From the NCBI GenBank assembly GCA_002472565.1, contig DKSK01000030.1, positions 29,197 through 93,196 on the forward strand: DNA of 64,000 bases, in the 5' to 3' direction. The notes under the pieces are model-generated. The model ran no database searches. It worked only from the letters and a program-made list of their open reading frames with translations, and was not told the origin of the DNA. The DNA is from Bacteroidales bacterium UBA7258 (GTDB lineage: Bacteria > Bacteroidota > Bacteroidia > Bacteroidales > UBA932). Positions within the stretch are counted from its first letter, which is position 1; each line of letters opens with the position of its first letter. This document shows, piece by piece, positions 1 to 8,404 of this stretch. The position numbers and the translations under genes were made by a program.

Positions 1-1169
1 TGCTTGAGGGTGTCTCCGTATTTCTTCCAAACCTTCCTTGCGTCCGCACCGAAGTCGATGTACTGCTGGAGCACGGTGGCGAGCAGAAGCGGAGCCTCAA
101 CCTGTGTCGTGCGGCGGAAGAGCCGCTCCTGATTGTCTGCTATGAGATTGTCCAGTATCTCCTCGAACTCGGCTCGGTCACCGTTTGCGTAGAGAGTGAG
201 CCCCGGAAGAGCAAGAAGGGTCTCCCTCAGGAGGCCCGTATAGAGCCAAGAGAAGCCCGCGGTAATCTGCTTGTGCCCTCCCCGGTCGCGTTTGAGCAGA
301 TCCGCGCAATGGACCAGCTGGTCATGGAAACTGCTGATTGTCCCCATCGAGGAGAGGTAAGTCTTGAATCTCTGGGAAAGTCCTCTCGCGGAGATTTCCT
401 CTACGCCTGCCGAGAAGACGATGGAGCCGCCCTCGGAGAGGCCTTTCACGGTGAAGGAGCCCGGCACCAGAAGGTCTTCTTTGCAGGCGAAACCGCGGCG
501 GGCCTCATCGGAATAGGTTATCCCCTTGTACCAGGACGGTTCTCCTCGCCATTCCGCCTTGGCTGAACTGATCTGAAGATTTAGTTCAGGAAAGCCCGGG
601 TAAAGCCTGAAGGCCGCCCCGTTCTGAATCGGCCTGGCCGTCGTGTCAGCCCTGGGATTTTCCTCGGTGAGGGCGTGAATGTCCCTGAAGGCGAGGAAAG
701 GCTTCAGCGTGAGGTCTACCCTGGAAGGGGTCTTCACGACGGTGTATCGTATCATGACCTGGTCGCTGTCCGGGACAAGGAGGACTTCCTTCGTGAAGAG
801 GATCTGCCCCACCTTGTAGGTTACGGCAGGGATCGGATCCGCCCCGAAGTCAACTATGTATTTATGGCCCCTCGGCTCGTAGATGTCGCCATAGCGGTGG
901 ATGCCGAGGTTGAATTGTTTACCGTCGACGGTAAGGCTCTCGTCTATGGCTGACAGAAGGATGTGCTTCTTGCCGCCGAAGCCGTCTACCGGCACGCAGA
1001 GGAGGCCGTGATAACGTCTGGTGTTACAGAAAACAATGGTTGTGTTACAACAGGCCCCGGTCTTGTTCGCGAGGATGATCTCTCTCTTGAGCGAGTACGA
1101 CAAGTTGACTAGCTCGGCTTTGTTGAATTTAAGAAACGCCATTTCAGTTAAAGTTTCCTTGTTAACCAT
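1..1169 (-). CDS. Glycogen debranching enzyme (amylo-alpha-1,6-glucosidase type), 3'-truncated by window edge
   Basis: Only the first ~389 codons are in the window. The reading frame is open from the ATG at 1169 to the left edge. The N-terminal part carries the features of the bacterial/archaeal debranching enzyme N-terminal domain: a FLKFNK start, an 'LANKTGACCNTTIV' stretch and 'NTRRYHGLL', which precede the C-terminal (alpha/alpha)6 catalytic domain of this family. It would remove alpha-1,6 branches of cytoplasmic glycogen. The ATG overlaps the glgB stop codon (TGATG), which suggests translational coupling. An in-frame ATG at 1142 (MAFLKFNK) matches where many homologues start, so the first nine residues may not be made. 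Pairing with the branching enzyme places it in glycogen turnover. Family confidence is high; the C-terminal catalytic half cannot be checked here. Confidence 0.88.
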   Translation of the reverse strand, partial: MVNKETLTEMAFLKFNKAELVNLSYSLKREIILANKTGACCNTTIVFCNTRRYHGLLCVPVDGFGGKKHILLSAIDESLTVDGKQFNLGIHRYGDIYEPRGHKYIVDFGADPIPAVTYKVGQILFTKEVLLVPDSDQVMIRYTVVKTPSRVDLTLKPFLAFRDIHALTEENPRADTTARPIQNGAAFRLYPGFPELNLQISSAKAEWRGEPSWYKGITYSDEARRGFACKEDLLVPGSFTVKGLSEGGSIVFSAGVEEISARGLSQRFKTYLSSMGTISSFHDQLVHCADLLKRDRGGHKQITAGFSWLYTGLLRETLLALPGLTLYANGDRAEFEEILDNLIADNQERLFRRTTQVEAPLLLATVLQQYIDFGADARKVWKKYGDTLK

Positions 1170-3166
1170 CAAATCCGCTCCAGCACTACGGCGCAGCGGC
1201 TGGGCAGGTAGAGATAGAGGGTACCGCCGAACGACTGATTGCCGTTAGGGCTCTTGACCGGTACCGCTATATGACGCTCCCCAAGCTTTATTCGCTGAAA
1301 ACCGTCGAAGTCTTTCTCGTCCGTATCCATGACGATTCTGTACTCTCCTTCGGGGGCAGAGAAGCCATAGTCAGGGAAAGATTCCACCGGGTGGAAGTTG
1401 AAAGCAAATATACGATTTTTCCGCATGAAAATCAAGATGTTTTTGGCCTCATCGGCTGTCAGAAGGACGGGTCTTTCGCTTAGGAATCCGCTTTCTTTCT
1501 CAAGATGGATCATGGCCTTGTCGAAATTGTTCAGATATTTGTATCTGAGGTAATCCGGCTCGGAAAGATGCCACTGTCTCCTGGCATATTTGTAAGACCA
1601 TCCGTTCCCCTGCCTCGGAAAATCGATCCACTCAGGATGGCCGAATTCGTTCCCCATGAAATTGAGGTAGCCGCCGCCGGCCGTGGCAAGGGTCACGAGA
1701 CGAATCATTTTGTGGAGGGCGATGCCCCTGTCGACGACGGGATTCTTGGAATCCGTGTTCATGGACCAGTACATATCCTTGTCAATGAGCCTGAAGATTA
1801 TGGTCTTGTCTCCGACGAGGGCCTGGTCATGGCATTCCGCATAACTGATGGTCTTCTCATCCGACCTCTTGTTGGTAAGCTCATACCACATCTCGCCGGG
1901 GCTCCATTGCTCGTCGCTCTTTTCCTTGATCCATTTTATCCAATGGTCAGCTATGCCCATGGCCATCCTGAAGTCGAAGCCTATGCCTCCAGCCTCGAAA
2001 GGCGCCGCCAGCCCGGCCATTCCGCTCACATCCTCAGCTATTGTCAGGGCCTGCGGGTTGATTTCATGGATCAGCATATTTGCGAGGGCAAGGTATTGCA
2101 GAGCGTTCTCGTCGACACCTGAATTAAAATAGGCGTCATAGCCGCCGAAGTCCTTTCCCAGCCCGTGGTCCCAGTAGATCATGCTCGTGACCCCGTCGAA
2201 ACGGAAGCCGTCCAGCATATACTCCTCCATCCAGAACTTACAGTTAGACAGGAGGAAATACTTCGTCTCATCCTTGCCGTAGTCGAAACATCTGGAGCCC
2301 CAGGCGGGATGTCTCCCCTGAGGGCCGGAGTAAAAATAGGTATGATCGGTGCCGTCGAAGAGGCTCAGTCCCTCCGCCTCGTTGTCGACGCTGTGGGAAT
2401 GTACTATATCCATGACGACGGCTATCCCCAGGCCGTGTGCTTCATCCACGAGGAGTTTAAATTCTTCAGGAGTGCCGAAGCGGGAGCTCAGCGCGAAGAA
2501 ATTGGAGACCTGGTAGCCGAAGGAGCCGTAATACGGATGCTCCTGGAGGGCCATTATCTGGATCGTATCATAGCCGAGGGCGGCTATGCGCGGAAGGACA
2601 CCTGTCCTGAACTCGTCGAAGGTGGCGACCTTCTCCTCTTCCGAACTCATGCCGATGTGACATTCGTAGATGAGAGGATTCTTCCTCGGTCCCGGCCTGC
2701 CGTTTTTCCAGCGGTAAGGTTCGTCAGGGGCCCAGATCTGGGCGCTGAAAAGCTTGGTGTCCGGGTCCTGGACGGCGCGGGTGCAGTAGGCCGGGATTCT
2801 CTCTCCTCCCCCACCAGGCCATTCTATCCATAGTTTGTAATGGTCGCCATGGCGGAGGAACATAGCCGGAAGCCTTATCTCCCAGTCGCCCCGGCCGAGG
2901 GGCTGGAGCTGATAATCGTTGATGCGCTTCCAGTTGTTGAAGTCGCCAATGAGATAAATACGGGTGGCGTTAGGGGCCCACTCGCGGAAGACCCAGGTGC
3001 CGTCAGCGCAGCGATGCATCCCGTAAAAGAGATGGTTGTTTACCCCGTCCGAGAGGGAGCCGTTCTTGGCTATCCTATCCTTCAGGGCAAGGATATCGCC
3101 ATGACGGCGGTCTATCACGCCCTTGTAGGGTTTGAGATACGGGTCTGTCTCGTATATCTTATTCAT
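1169..3166 (-). CDS. glgB: 1,4-alpha-glucan branching enzyme (GH13, eukaryote-like)
   Basis: 665 aa cytoplasmic enzyme that transfers alpha-1,4-glucan segments to make alpha-1,6 branches in glycogen. An N-terminal CBM48-like domain (about 50-150, with 'FREWAPNA' and 'GDFNNW') precedes the GH13 barrel. The catalytic nucleophile is D324 in 'GFRFDGVTSM', the acid is E378 in 'TIAEDVSG', and a conserved H446-D447 lies in 'YAECHDQALVGD'. The 'FRFDGVTSM' and 'ECHDQALVGDKT' wording is typical of the GH13_8 (eukaryotic-type) branching enzymes also found in Bacteroidetes, rather than of GH13_9 E. coli GlgB. The length fits that group. It lies 31 nt downstream of xseB and overlaps the debranching enzyme start, so it is probably part of an xseA-xseB-glgB-debranching operon. 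No glgA or glgC is present. Confidence 0.93.
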   Translation of the reverse strand: MNKIYETDPYLKPYKGVIDRRHGDILALKDRIAKNGSLSDGVNNHLFYGMHRCADGTWVFREWAPNATRIYLIGDFNNWKRINDYQLQPLGRGDWEIRLPAMFLRHGDHYKLWIEWPGGGGERIPAYCTRAVQDPDTKLFSAQIWAPDEPYRWKNGRPGPRKNPLIYECHIGMSSEEEKVATFDEFRTGVLPRIAALGYDTIQIMALQEHPYYGSFGYQVSNFFALSSRFGTPEEFKLLVDEAHGLGIAVVMDIVHSHSVDNEAEGLSLFDGTDHTYFYSGPQGRHPAWGSRCFDYGKDETKYFLLSNCKFWMEEYMLDGFRFDGVTSMIYWDHGLGKDFGGYDAYFNSGVDENALQYLALANMLIHEINPQALTIAEDVSGMAGLAAPFEAGGIGFDFRMAMGIADHWIKWIKEKSDEQWSPGEMWYELTNKRSDEKTISYAECHDQALVGDKTIIFRLIDKDMYWSMNTDSKNPVVDRGIALHKMIRLVTLATAGGGYLNFMGNEFGHPEWIDFPRQGNGWSYKYARRQWHLSEPDYLRYKYLNNFDKAMIHLEKESGFLSERPVLLTADEAKNILIFMRKNRIFAFNFHPVESFPDYGFSAPEGEYRIVMDTDEKDFDGFQRIKLGERHIAVPVKSPNGNQSFGGTLYLYLPSRCAVVLERI

Positions 3167-3197
3167 ATCATGAACGTTTTTCCATAGGGTCCGATCC

Positions 3198-3509
3198 TCA
3201 GAACGGCAAGCCGTCGTTATCCTGCAGGCCCCGACCCTGCCCCTGCCCCTGAGAAGCCGGCCACTGCCCCTGCCGCCCCTGAGGCATCTGCGGTTCCTGC
3301 GGAATCTGCAAAGCGGCCTCTTCCTGAGTAAGAGCCGCGACCTTCTCTCTCATGGCCCTCAGATACCCTCTGCAATCCTTGATGAGTTCCTTGGACCTCT
3401 TCACCTGCTCGTCGATTTCGCCAAGACCAGTCTGAGGGTCTTCAACCTTTTCAGCTATTTTCTCGAGTTCGGCCATAGCCTTCTCGAAATCAAATTCAAC
3501 CTTATCCAT
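3198..3509 (-). CDS. xseB: Exodeoxyribonuclease VII small subunit with SSB-like C-terminal tip
   Basis: 103 aa. The first ~65 residues (FDFEKAMAELEKIAEKVE, then a helix with 'LKE/KRSKELIKDCRGYL'-type spacing) are the two-helix XseB domain that binds XseA to form exonuclease VII, a single-strand DNA nuclease. The chosen start is the ATG at 3509; a TTG four codons upstream is in frame but less likely. Oddly, the domain is followed by a Gln/Gly/Pro-rich tail of about 35 residues ending in 'LQDNDGLPF'. This resembles the flexible linker and acidic tip of single-stranded DNA-binding protein (DDxPF-type). The family usually ends after 65-85 residues. It lies 68 nt downstream of xseA, which supports the assignment. 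Confidence 0.87.
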   Translation of the reverse strand: MDKVEFDFEKAMAELEKIAEKVEDPQTGLGEIDEQVKRSKELIKDCRGYLRAMREKVAALTQEEAALQIPQEPQMPQGRQGQWPASQGQGQGRGLQDNDGLPF

Positions 3510-3577
3510 ATCGTCAGCCAATATAGCTTTATTATATCAGATATTCAACTAAATATATCAGATTTCCAACCCGATAC

Positions 3578-5032
3578 TCACTTTCCCTCACCTTGGTTCC
3601 TCTCCCTTCTTTCCACACCCGTAACCTCGGCGCGGAGGGTACCGTCGGAGAACATTACGCTCATTCTGTCACCCGGCGAGAGCCTAGTCACCGAATCAAT
3701 CTTACGCTCATTCCCGTCCAGAACCAGCGCATAGCCCTTCGCCAAAATATTGCGCGGATCAGAGCTCTTTATCTTCACCTCAAGAAGCTCCACAGCCCTC
3801 TCCGCATCCGTAAGGCGCAGAGCCATCGAGGAACGAAGCCGGGGGACAAGGACCTCAAGCATCCTTTCCTCGGCATCAAGTTTAGCCACTGGCGCCTTGA
3901 GAATCCTCTTTTCGAGAGTGTCCAGCCTCACAGTCTGTTCTGCAACCTTCCGGCGGAAGGCTCCATTAATATTCTTCTCCAGATAATCCAGCCCCTCAGC
4001 AAGAGCGGCGAAACGGCTCCGCACCCTTTCCCTGATCTGACGTCCAAGGCCCTCCAGCCTCAAATCCCCCTCGCCCAGTCTCTCGGCGGCGGCGCCGGCG
4101 ATTCTTGAGGCGATCGCGCTGATCTTCTTGTCTTCCCCGGCATAGATGGCGATGAAATAATCCGCTAGAGCAGTCGGAGTCTTGACATAGACGTAAGAGA
4201 CCATGTCGCAGACATGGAAATCACGGTCATGACCTACCGCCGTGAATACAGGCACGGGACAGAGAGCTATTGCCTTGGCGAGATTGTAGTCGTCATAGGC
4301 GATCAGGTCCTGGCCGGAACCTCCTCCGCGGATGATGAGTATGGCGTCATAAGCCGGCCTGAGCGTGGAAGAGGCAGCCAAGCCCGGGAGAGCCGAGGTG
4401 CCGGGAAAAACCCTAGACGCGGCGGCGATAGCGGCCGAAATGCTCGAGGGGGCCTGATCGCCCTGCATCAAGGCCGGGAACAAATCGACATGGAACTTAT
4501 ATCCCCATGAATTTTCTTCAAGGTGCCTGCAGAAATCTCCGTAGCCTGCCGCCGTATCTGAAGAAATCACGGCAAGACGGTACGGGAGCCTGGCGAGAGT
4601 AAGGCTTTTCTGCCTTTCCAGAAGGCCGTTGATCCTGAGAGCTTCGATGGTCTGGCGCCTGAGAGCTTCCTGTTCCCCGAGCGTATACGAGGGATCAATA
4701 TCCCTGATATTCAAGGAATAGCCAAATACTTCATGGAACCTAACCTCGACCAAGGCAAGTATCTTCATGCCCTGGGCGAGCTGCTGGCCTGTCACTCTCT
4801 GGAATTTACCGAAAATTGCGGGGACATCGCTGCTCCAGACCATGGCTCTGGATGAAGCCAGAGTCGTTCCGTCCGGCTGCGTCTGAACCAGATTCAGGTA
4901 GACATGCCTCCGCTTCTCGCTCACGGACTGGACTTCCGCCCTTACCCACAACAGATCCTTAAAATTTTCCGAAATACAATCTCGAACCCGGATCTGGAGA
5001 GTACAGAGGTCGATTGAACTGATTTCCGCCAT
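3578..5032 (-). CDS. xseA: Exodeoxyribonuclease VII large subunit
   Basis: 484 aa catalytic subunit of exonuclease VII, which degrades single-stranded DNA from both ends in the cytoplasm. The N-terminal ~100 residues form the OB-fold (IRDCISENFKDLLWVRAEV, then 'VEVRFHEVFGYSLNIRDIDP'). The catalytic core has 'LAVISSDTAAGYGDF', 'IIRGGGSGQDLIAYDD' and 'VFTAVGHDRDFHVCDMV', all diagnostic of XseA. A long helical region (about 300-420) and a C-terminal 'DPRNILAKGYALV' motif follow. The gene starts at an ATG 20 nt downstream of a TAAATTTG element and is divergent from engB, with 66 nt between them. The length is normal. Confidence 0.95.
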   Translation of the reverse strand: MAEISSIDLCTLQIRVRDCISENFKDLLWVRAEVQSVSEKRRHVYLNLVQTQPDGTTLASSRAMVWSSDVPAIFGKFQRVTGQQLAQGMKILALVEVRFHEVFGYSLNIRDIDPSYTLGEQEALRRQTIEALRINGLLERQKSLTLARLPYRLAVISSDTAAGYGDFCRHLEENSWGYKFHVDLFPALMQGDQAPSSISAAIAAASRVFPGTSALPGLAASSTLRPAYDAILIIRGGGSGQDLIAYDDYNLAKAIALCPVPVFTAVGHDRDFHVCDMVSYVYVKTPTALADYFIAIYAGEDKKISAIASRIAGAAAERLGEGDLRLEGLGRQIRERVRSRFAALAEGLDYLEKNINGAFRRKVAEQTVRLDTLEKRILKAPVAKLDAEERMLEVLVPRLRSSMALRLTDAERAVELLEVKIKSSDPRNILAKGYALVLDGNERKIDSVTRLSPGDRMSVMFSDGTLRAEVTGVERRERNQGEGK

Positions 5033-5051
5033 ACTCTTTTCTCTTACAAGG

Positions 5052-5059
5052 CAAATTTA
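5052..5059 (-). promoter_or_regulatory. Candidate Bacteroidetes -7 element for xseA
   Basis: TAAATTTG on the minus strand matches the TAnnTTTG element recognised by the Bacteroidetes primary sigma factor. It lies 20 nt upstream of the xseA ATG, so the leader would be very short. I see no clear -33 TTTG at the expected spacing. It sits back to back with the engB element. Confidence 0.5.
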
Positions 5060-5071
5060 GGAAAAACTTGC

Positions 5072-5079
5072 TATCTTTG
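5072..5079 (+). promoter_or_regulatory. Candidate Bacteroidetes -7 element for engB
   Basis: TATCTTTG matches TAnnTTTG. It ends one base before an in-frame ATG (5081), so transcription should start after that codon. This favours the ATG at 5099 as the engB start. No -33 TTTG is visible at a 19-21 nt spacing. Confidence 0.5.
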
Positions 5080-5098
5080 TATGAAAGAAGTGTCCATA

Positions 5099-5698
5099 AT
5101 GAAAATAACAGAAGCCAAATTCGCCGGCAGCAGCACCCGCACAGACGGACGCCCGTCACCTCGACTTCCAGAGTTCGCTTTCATAGGACGCTCCAACGTG
5201 GGGAAGTCGTCTCTCATCAATATGCTGACCGGTTGCGGAAAGCTCGCCATGACTTCGTCCACCCCGGGAAAGACAAAGGTCGTAAACCATTTCCTGATCA
5301 ATCGCAAATGGTATCTGGTCGACCTTCCGGGCTACGGCTACGCAAGCATGGGAGCCGCCGACAGGCAAAAGCTTCATGATGTCATCAGCGACTACATAAG
5401 TTTCTCCGAAGATCTGGCTCTTCTCTTCGTCCTGATAGACTCAAGGCACAAGATCCAGAAGAACGACTTGGAGTTTATCAACGAGATGGGAGAGCACAGG
5501 GTCCCCATAGCGCTGATCTTCACCAAGGGAGACAAAATGGGGCCTAAGGCCCGAGAGGATCAGGTCAAGGAAAGCCTTGACGCCCTGAAGGAGACATGGG
5601 ATGAGCTCCCTCCTTATTTCATAACTTCGTCGCAGACGGGAATGGGACGGGAAGAGGTGCTCGGATACATCGGAGAAGTGCTCGGGATTTCTGAATGA
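5099..5698 (+). CDS. engB: Ribosome biogenesis GTPase EngB (YihA/YsxC)
   Basis: 199 aa TrmE-Era-EngA-like GTPase that acts in assembly of the large ribosomal subunit. The G motifs are clear: G1 'GRSNVGKSS', G3 'DLPGYG', and G4 'FTKGDK', where most G4 motifs read TKxD. 'FAFIGRSNVGKSSLINML' and 'SSTPGKTKVVNHF' are hallmarks of EngB. The start is set at the ATG at 5099 (MKITEAKF), because the likely -7 element ends at 5079 and because this matches the usual N-terminus; the ATG at 5081 would be at or before the transcription start. prs follows after 27 nt. Confidence 0.93.
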   Translation: MKITEAKFAGSSTRTDGRPSPRLPEFAFIGRSNVGKSSLINMLTGCGKLAMTSSTPGKTKVVNHFLINRKWYLVDLPGYGYASMGAADRQKLHDVISDYISFSEDLALLFVLIDSRHKIQKNDLEFINEMGEHRVPIALIFTKGDKMGPKAREDQVKESLDALKETWDELPPYFITSSQTGMGREEVLGYIGEVLGISE

Positions 5699-5725
5699 GA
5701 ACAGACTAAACGAAAAAGCATTGAT

Positions 5726-6700
5726 ATGAAGTACCAAAGAATGGAACTTTTTGCCTGCAGGGCTTCGAGAGACTTTGCGAGCAAAGTTATCGACGGATTG
5801 AACGCCATCCGTCAGCCTGGCGAAGAGGAGTTCAAACTCGGTGATGCGGAGACGACCCAGTTCAGCGATGGCGAATTTCAGCCAAGTTACTCTGAGAGCG
5901 TCCGCGGCGCTACCGTATTCATCATCCAGTCCACTTTCCCGCCTGCGGATAACCTGCTTGAGCTTCTTCTGATGATCGATGCCGCCAAGAGGGCTTCTGC
6001 CGACAAAGTCATAGCCGTTATGCCTTATTTCGGCTGGGCCCGTCAGGACCGCAAGGACAAGCCGAGGGTCTCCATCGGAGCCAAGCTTGTAGCCAATCTG
6101 CTTAAGGCGGCCGGAGCCGACAGGGTAATGACCTGCGACCTCCACGCCGACCAGATCCAGGGCTTCTTCGATTTCCCTGTAGACCATGTCTTCGCCAGCA
6201 AGGTCTTCATTCCTTGCCTTAAGGAGCTGAACCTTCCGAACCTTTCCATAGCGGCCCCTGACATGGGCGGGGCAAAGAGGGCAAACGCCTACGCCAAGGA
6301 GCTGGGCTGCCCTGTGATCATCTGCCACAAGTCCCGTCCGAGGCCTAACGTAGTCGCTTCCATGACCGCTATCGGAGAAGTGGAAGGCAGAGACATCGTC
6401 ATTGTCGATGACATGATCGACACGGCCGGCACCCTCACCAAGGCCGCCGACCTGCTCATGGAGAAGGGTGCGAACAGTGTCCGCGCCTGCGCGACGCACG
6501 CCGTCCTTTCCGGACCGGCATACGAGCGCATCGCCGCTTCCGCCCTCAAGGAGGTCTTCGTCACAGACACAATTCCTCTCACCAAGGACCCTTCGGTTGA
6601 CAAGAGCAAGATCAAGGTCATCAGCATGACCGGAGTCTTCGCTCAGACTATCAAGAGGGTCAACAATTTCGATCCTATCAGTACCGAATTCATATTCTAG
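5726..6700 (+). CDS. prs: Ribose-phosphate pyrophosphokinase (PRPP synthetase)
   Basis: 324 aa. It makes 5-phosphoribosyl-1-pyrophosphate from ribose 5-phosphate and ATP, feeding purine, pyrimidine, His, Trp and NAD synthesis. 'FSDGEFQPSYSESVRG' is the N-terminal signature, 'YFGWARQDRKDKPRVSIGAK' the catalytic flexible-loop region, 'DLHADQIQGFF' the metal-binding segment, and 'DIVIVDDMIDTAGTL' the PRPP-binding motif. The length is normal for class I. The protein begins MKYQRMELF; the second Met is also possible. The next small gene starts on the base after its stop codon. Confidence 0.95.
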   Translation: MKYQRMELFACRASRDFASKVIDGLNAIRQPGEEEFKLGDAETTQFSDGEFQPSYSESVRGATVFIIQSTFPPADNLLELLLMIDAAKRASADKVIAVMPYFGWARQDRKDKPRVSIGAKLVANLLKAAGADRVMTCDLHADQIQGFFDFPVDHVFASKVFIPCLKELNLPNLSIAAPDMGGAKRANAYAKELGCPVIICHKSRPRPNVVASMTAIGEVEGRDIVIVDDMIDTAGTLTKAADLLMEKGANSVRACATHAVLSGPAYERIAASALKEVFVTDTIPLTKDPSVDKSKIKVISMTGVFAQTIKRVNNFDPISTEFIF

Positions 6701-6988
6701 ATGAAAGTTTTCCTCGCAGCCATACTTCTTCTTGCGATCGGCATCACGCTCATGTGCTTCAACATTATTTTCCGCAAGAACGGACACTTCCCTCAGACAG
6801 ATGTGGGGAGCAATGAAAACATGCGCAAGCTCGGCATCCGCTGCATGAAAGAGGAAGAAGATGAGATCTGGGGAGGGAAGGCCCGTGCCCGGAAAAAGGA
6901 TGCGTCCTGCTCCGGGCTTTATTCGAGCGACTGCATCGGATGCGGGCTTTACCCTTATTCCGAAAAGAAAAACACAGCAGAGAAATGA
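6701..6988 (+). CDS. Small conserved Bacteroidetes membrane/secreted protein
   Basis: 95 aa. Residues 3-24 form a hydrophobic N-terminal anchor or signal (FLAAILLLAIGITLMCF). A short polar tail follows with 'NIIFRKNGHFP', 'NENMRKLGIRC' and a Cys-rich end (CSGLY..DCIGCG). I recognise the 'RKxGxFP...N..MRKLGI.C' pattern from small 'membrane or secreted protein' entries in Bacteroidetes; no function is known to me. It abuts the prs stop codon and overlaps der by 4 nt (ATGA), so it is co-translated with der. Plausible but unproven: four cysteines could form a metal site or disulfides. Confidence 0.75.
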   Translation: MKVFLAAILLLAIGITLMCFNIIFRKNGHFPQTDVGSNENMRKLGIRCMKEEEDEIWGGKARARKKDASCSGLYSSDCIGCGLYPYSEKKNTAEK

Positions 6989-8292
6989 GCCTTGTCGCAA
7001 TCGTAGGCCGGCCTAATGTCGGCAAGTCCACCTTATTCAACCGTCTGGTCGGAATGAGGAAAGCCATAGTCGATGAAACCGCCGGAGTGACCAGGGACCG
7101 CCACTACGGCAAATGCGAGTGGTGCGGCAAGGAGTTCTCGGTCGTGGACACTGGAGGCTGGTCTTCCGGTTCGGACGATGCCTTCGAGGATGAAATCCGC
7201 AAGCAGGTTACCATCGCCATTGAAGAGTGCGATCTGGTACTTTTCATGGTGGAGGCCGGTACGGGGGTGACCGACTATGATGCCGAAATCGCCGACATCC
7301 TCCGCCGCAGCGGGAAGAATGTCATTCTCTGCGTCAACAAGGTTGACAGCGGGGAGAAGATGTACGATGCCTATCAGTTCTATTCTCTTGGGCTGGGGGA
7401 GATTTTCAGTGTTTCCGCCGCGAACGGCAGCGGGACCGGCGAGCTCCTTGACGAGGTGCTGAAAAAGCTTCCTAAGGATGCCGCCGCAGAGGATGATCAC
7501 GCCGATCTGCCTCACATTGCCATCGTCGGCAGGCCTAATGTCGGCAAGTCTTCTCTGACGAACGCCCTGCTGGGCGAAGACAGGAATATAGTGACTCCTG
7601 TCGCCGGAACGACCAGAGACTCTATCGCGACCTACTACAACAAGTTCGGCCATGAGTTCATGTTGGTCGACACGGCAGGTATGCGCAAGCGGAACAAGGT
7701 CAACGAGAATCTTGAGTTCTACTCCGTCATGAGGACTATCAGGGCCATCGAGCATTCTGATGTCTGCGTGCTGATGATTGACGCGACCACAGGAATGGAA
7801 GCCCAGGATATGTCTATCTTCAACCTCATTCTGAAGAACAGGAAGGGCTGTGTGATAGTGGTGAACAAGTGGGATCTCTTCGAGAAGGAGAGTAATACGC
7901 TCAACGCCTACCGTGAGGCCCTGAAGGCCCGCCTGGCTCCTTTCGACGATGTACCTATAATCTTCACTTCGGTGACCCACAAGCAGCGCATCCTTGACGT
8001 GCTCAACGAGGTGGCGCATGTGGCCGATAATTATCGCCGGAAGATTTCCACTTCCAAGCTCAACGATGCTCTCCTGCCTGTAACCGCGGAATATCCTCCT
8101 CCGGCATGGAAAGGGAAATATGTGAAGATCAAATATGTGACACAGCTTCCGACGGCCTTCCCGGCCTTCGCATTCTTCGCTAATCTCCCGCAATATGTCA
8201 AAGAGCCGTACAAGCGTTTCCTCGAAAACACCCTGCGGCAGAACTTCGACTTCAACGGCTGCCCAATCCAAATCTTCATCCGCCAGAAATAG
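6985..8292 (+). CDS. der: Ribosome biogenesis GTPase Der (EngA)
   Basis: 435 aa with two tandem G domains followed by a KH-like domain, the unique architecture of Der, which matures the 50S subunit. The P-loops are 'GRPNVGKST' at about 8-16 and 'GRPNVGKSS' at about 182-190. The switch II regions read 'DTGGW' and 'DTAGM', and the G4 motifs 'NKVD' and 'NKWD'. The start is taken at the ATG at 6985, which gives MSLVAIVGRPNVG, the normal N-terminus; an upstream in-frame ATG at 6940 lies inside the preceding gene. The ATG overlaps the stop of the small membrane protein (ATGA). The C-terminus ends 'CPIQIFIRQK', as in homologues. Confidence 0.95.
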   Translation: MSLVAIVGRPNVGKSTLFNRLVGMRKAIVDETAGVTRDRHYGKCEWCGKEFSVVDTGGWSSGSDDAFEDEIRKQVTIAIEECDLVLFMVEAGTGVTDYDAEIADILRRSGKNVILCVNKVDSGEKMYDAYQFYSLGLGEIFSVSAANGSGTGELLDEVLKKLPKDAAAEDDHADLPHIAIVGRPNVGKSSLTNALLGEDRNIVTPVAGTTRDSIATYYNKFGHEFMLVDTAGMRKRNKVNENLEFYSVMRTIRAIEHSDVCVLMIDATTGMEAQDMSIFNLILKNRKGCVIVVNKWDLFEKESNTLNAYREALKARLAPFDDVPIIFTSVTHKQRILDVLNEVAHVADNYRRKISTSKLNDALLPVTAEYPPPAWKGKYVKIKYVTQLPTAFPAFAFFANLPQYVKEPYKRFLENTLRQNFDFNGCPIQIFIRQK

Positions 8293-8404
8293 CCCGGCAC
8301 AGACCACGCCCCCAGCGCCCTCTGAGCCGCCACCCCGGCACAGGGGTACAGCATGCCTGGGTGAACATGAACAGCAATCCTCAAAATATGCCCCTTTTGC
8401 CGGC

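Noticed and set aside
5441..7000. 519-codon open frame on the minus strand opposite engB, prs and the small membrane protein
   Set aside because: It runs antisense to three genes with clear conserved motifs; high G+C leaves such frames open by chance.
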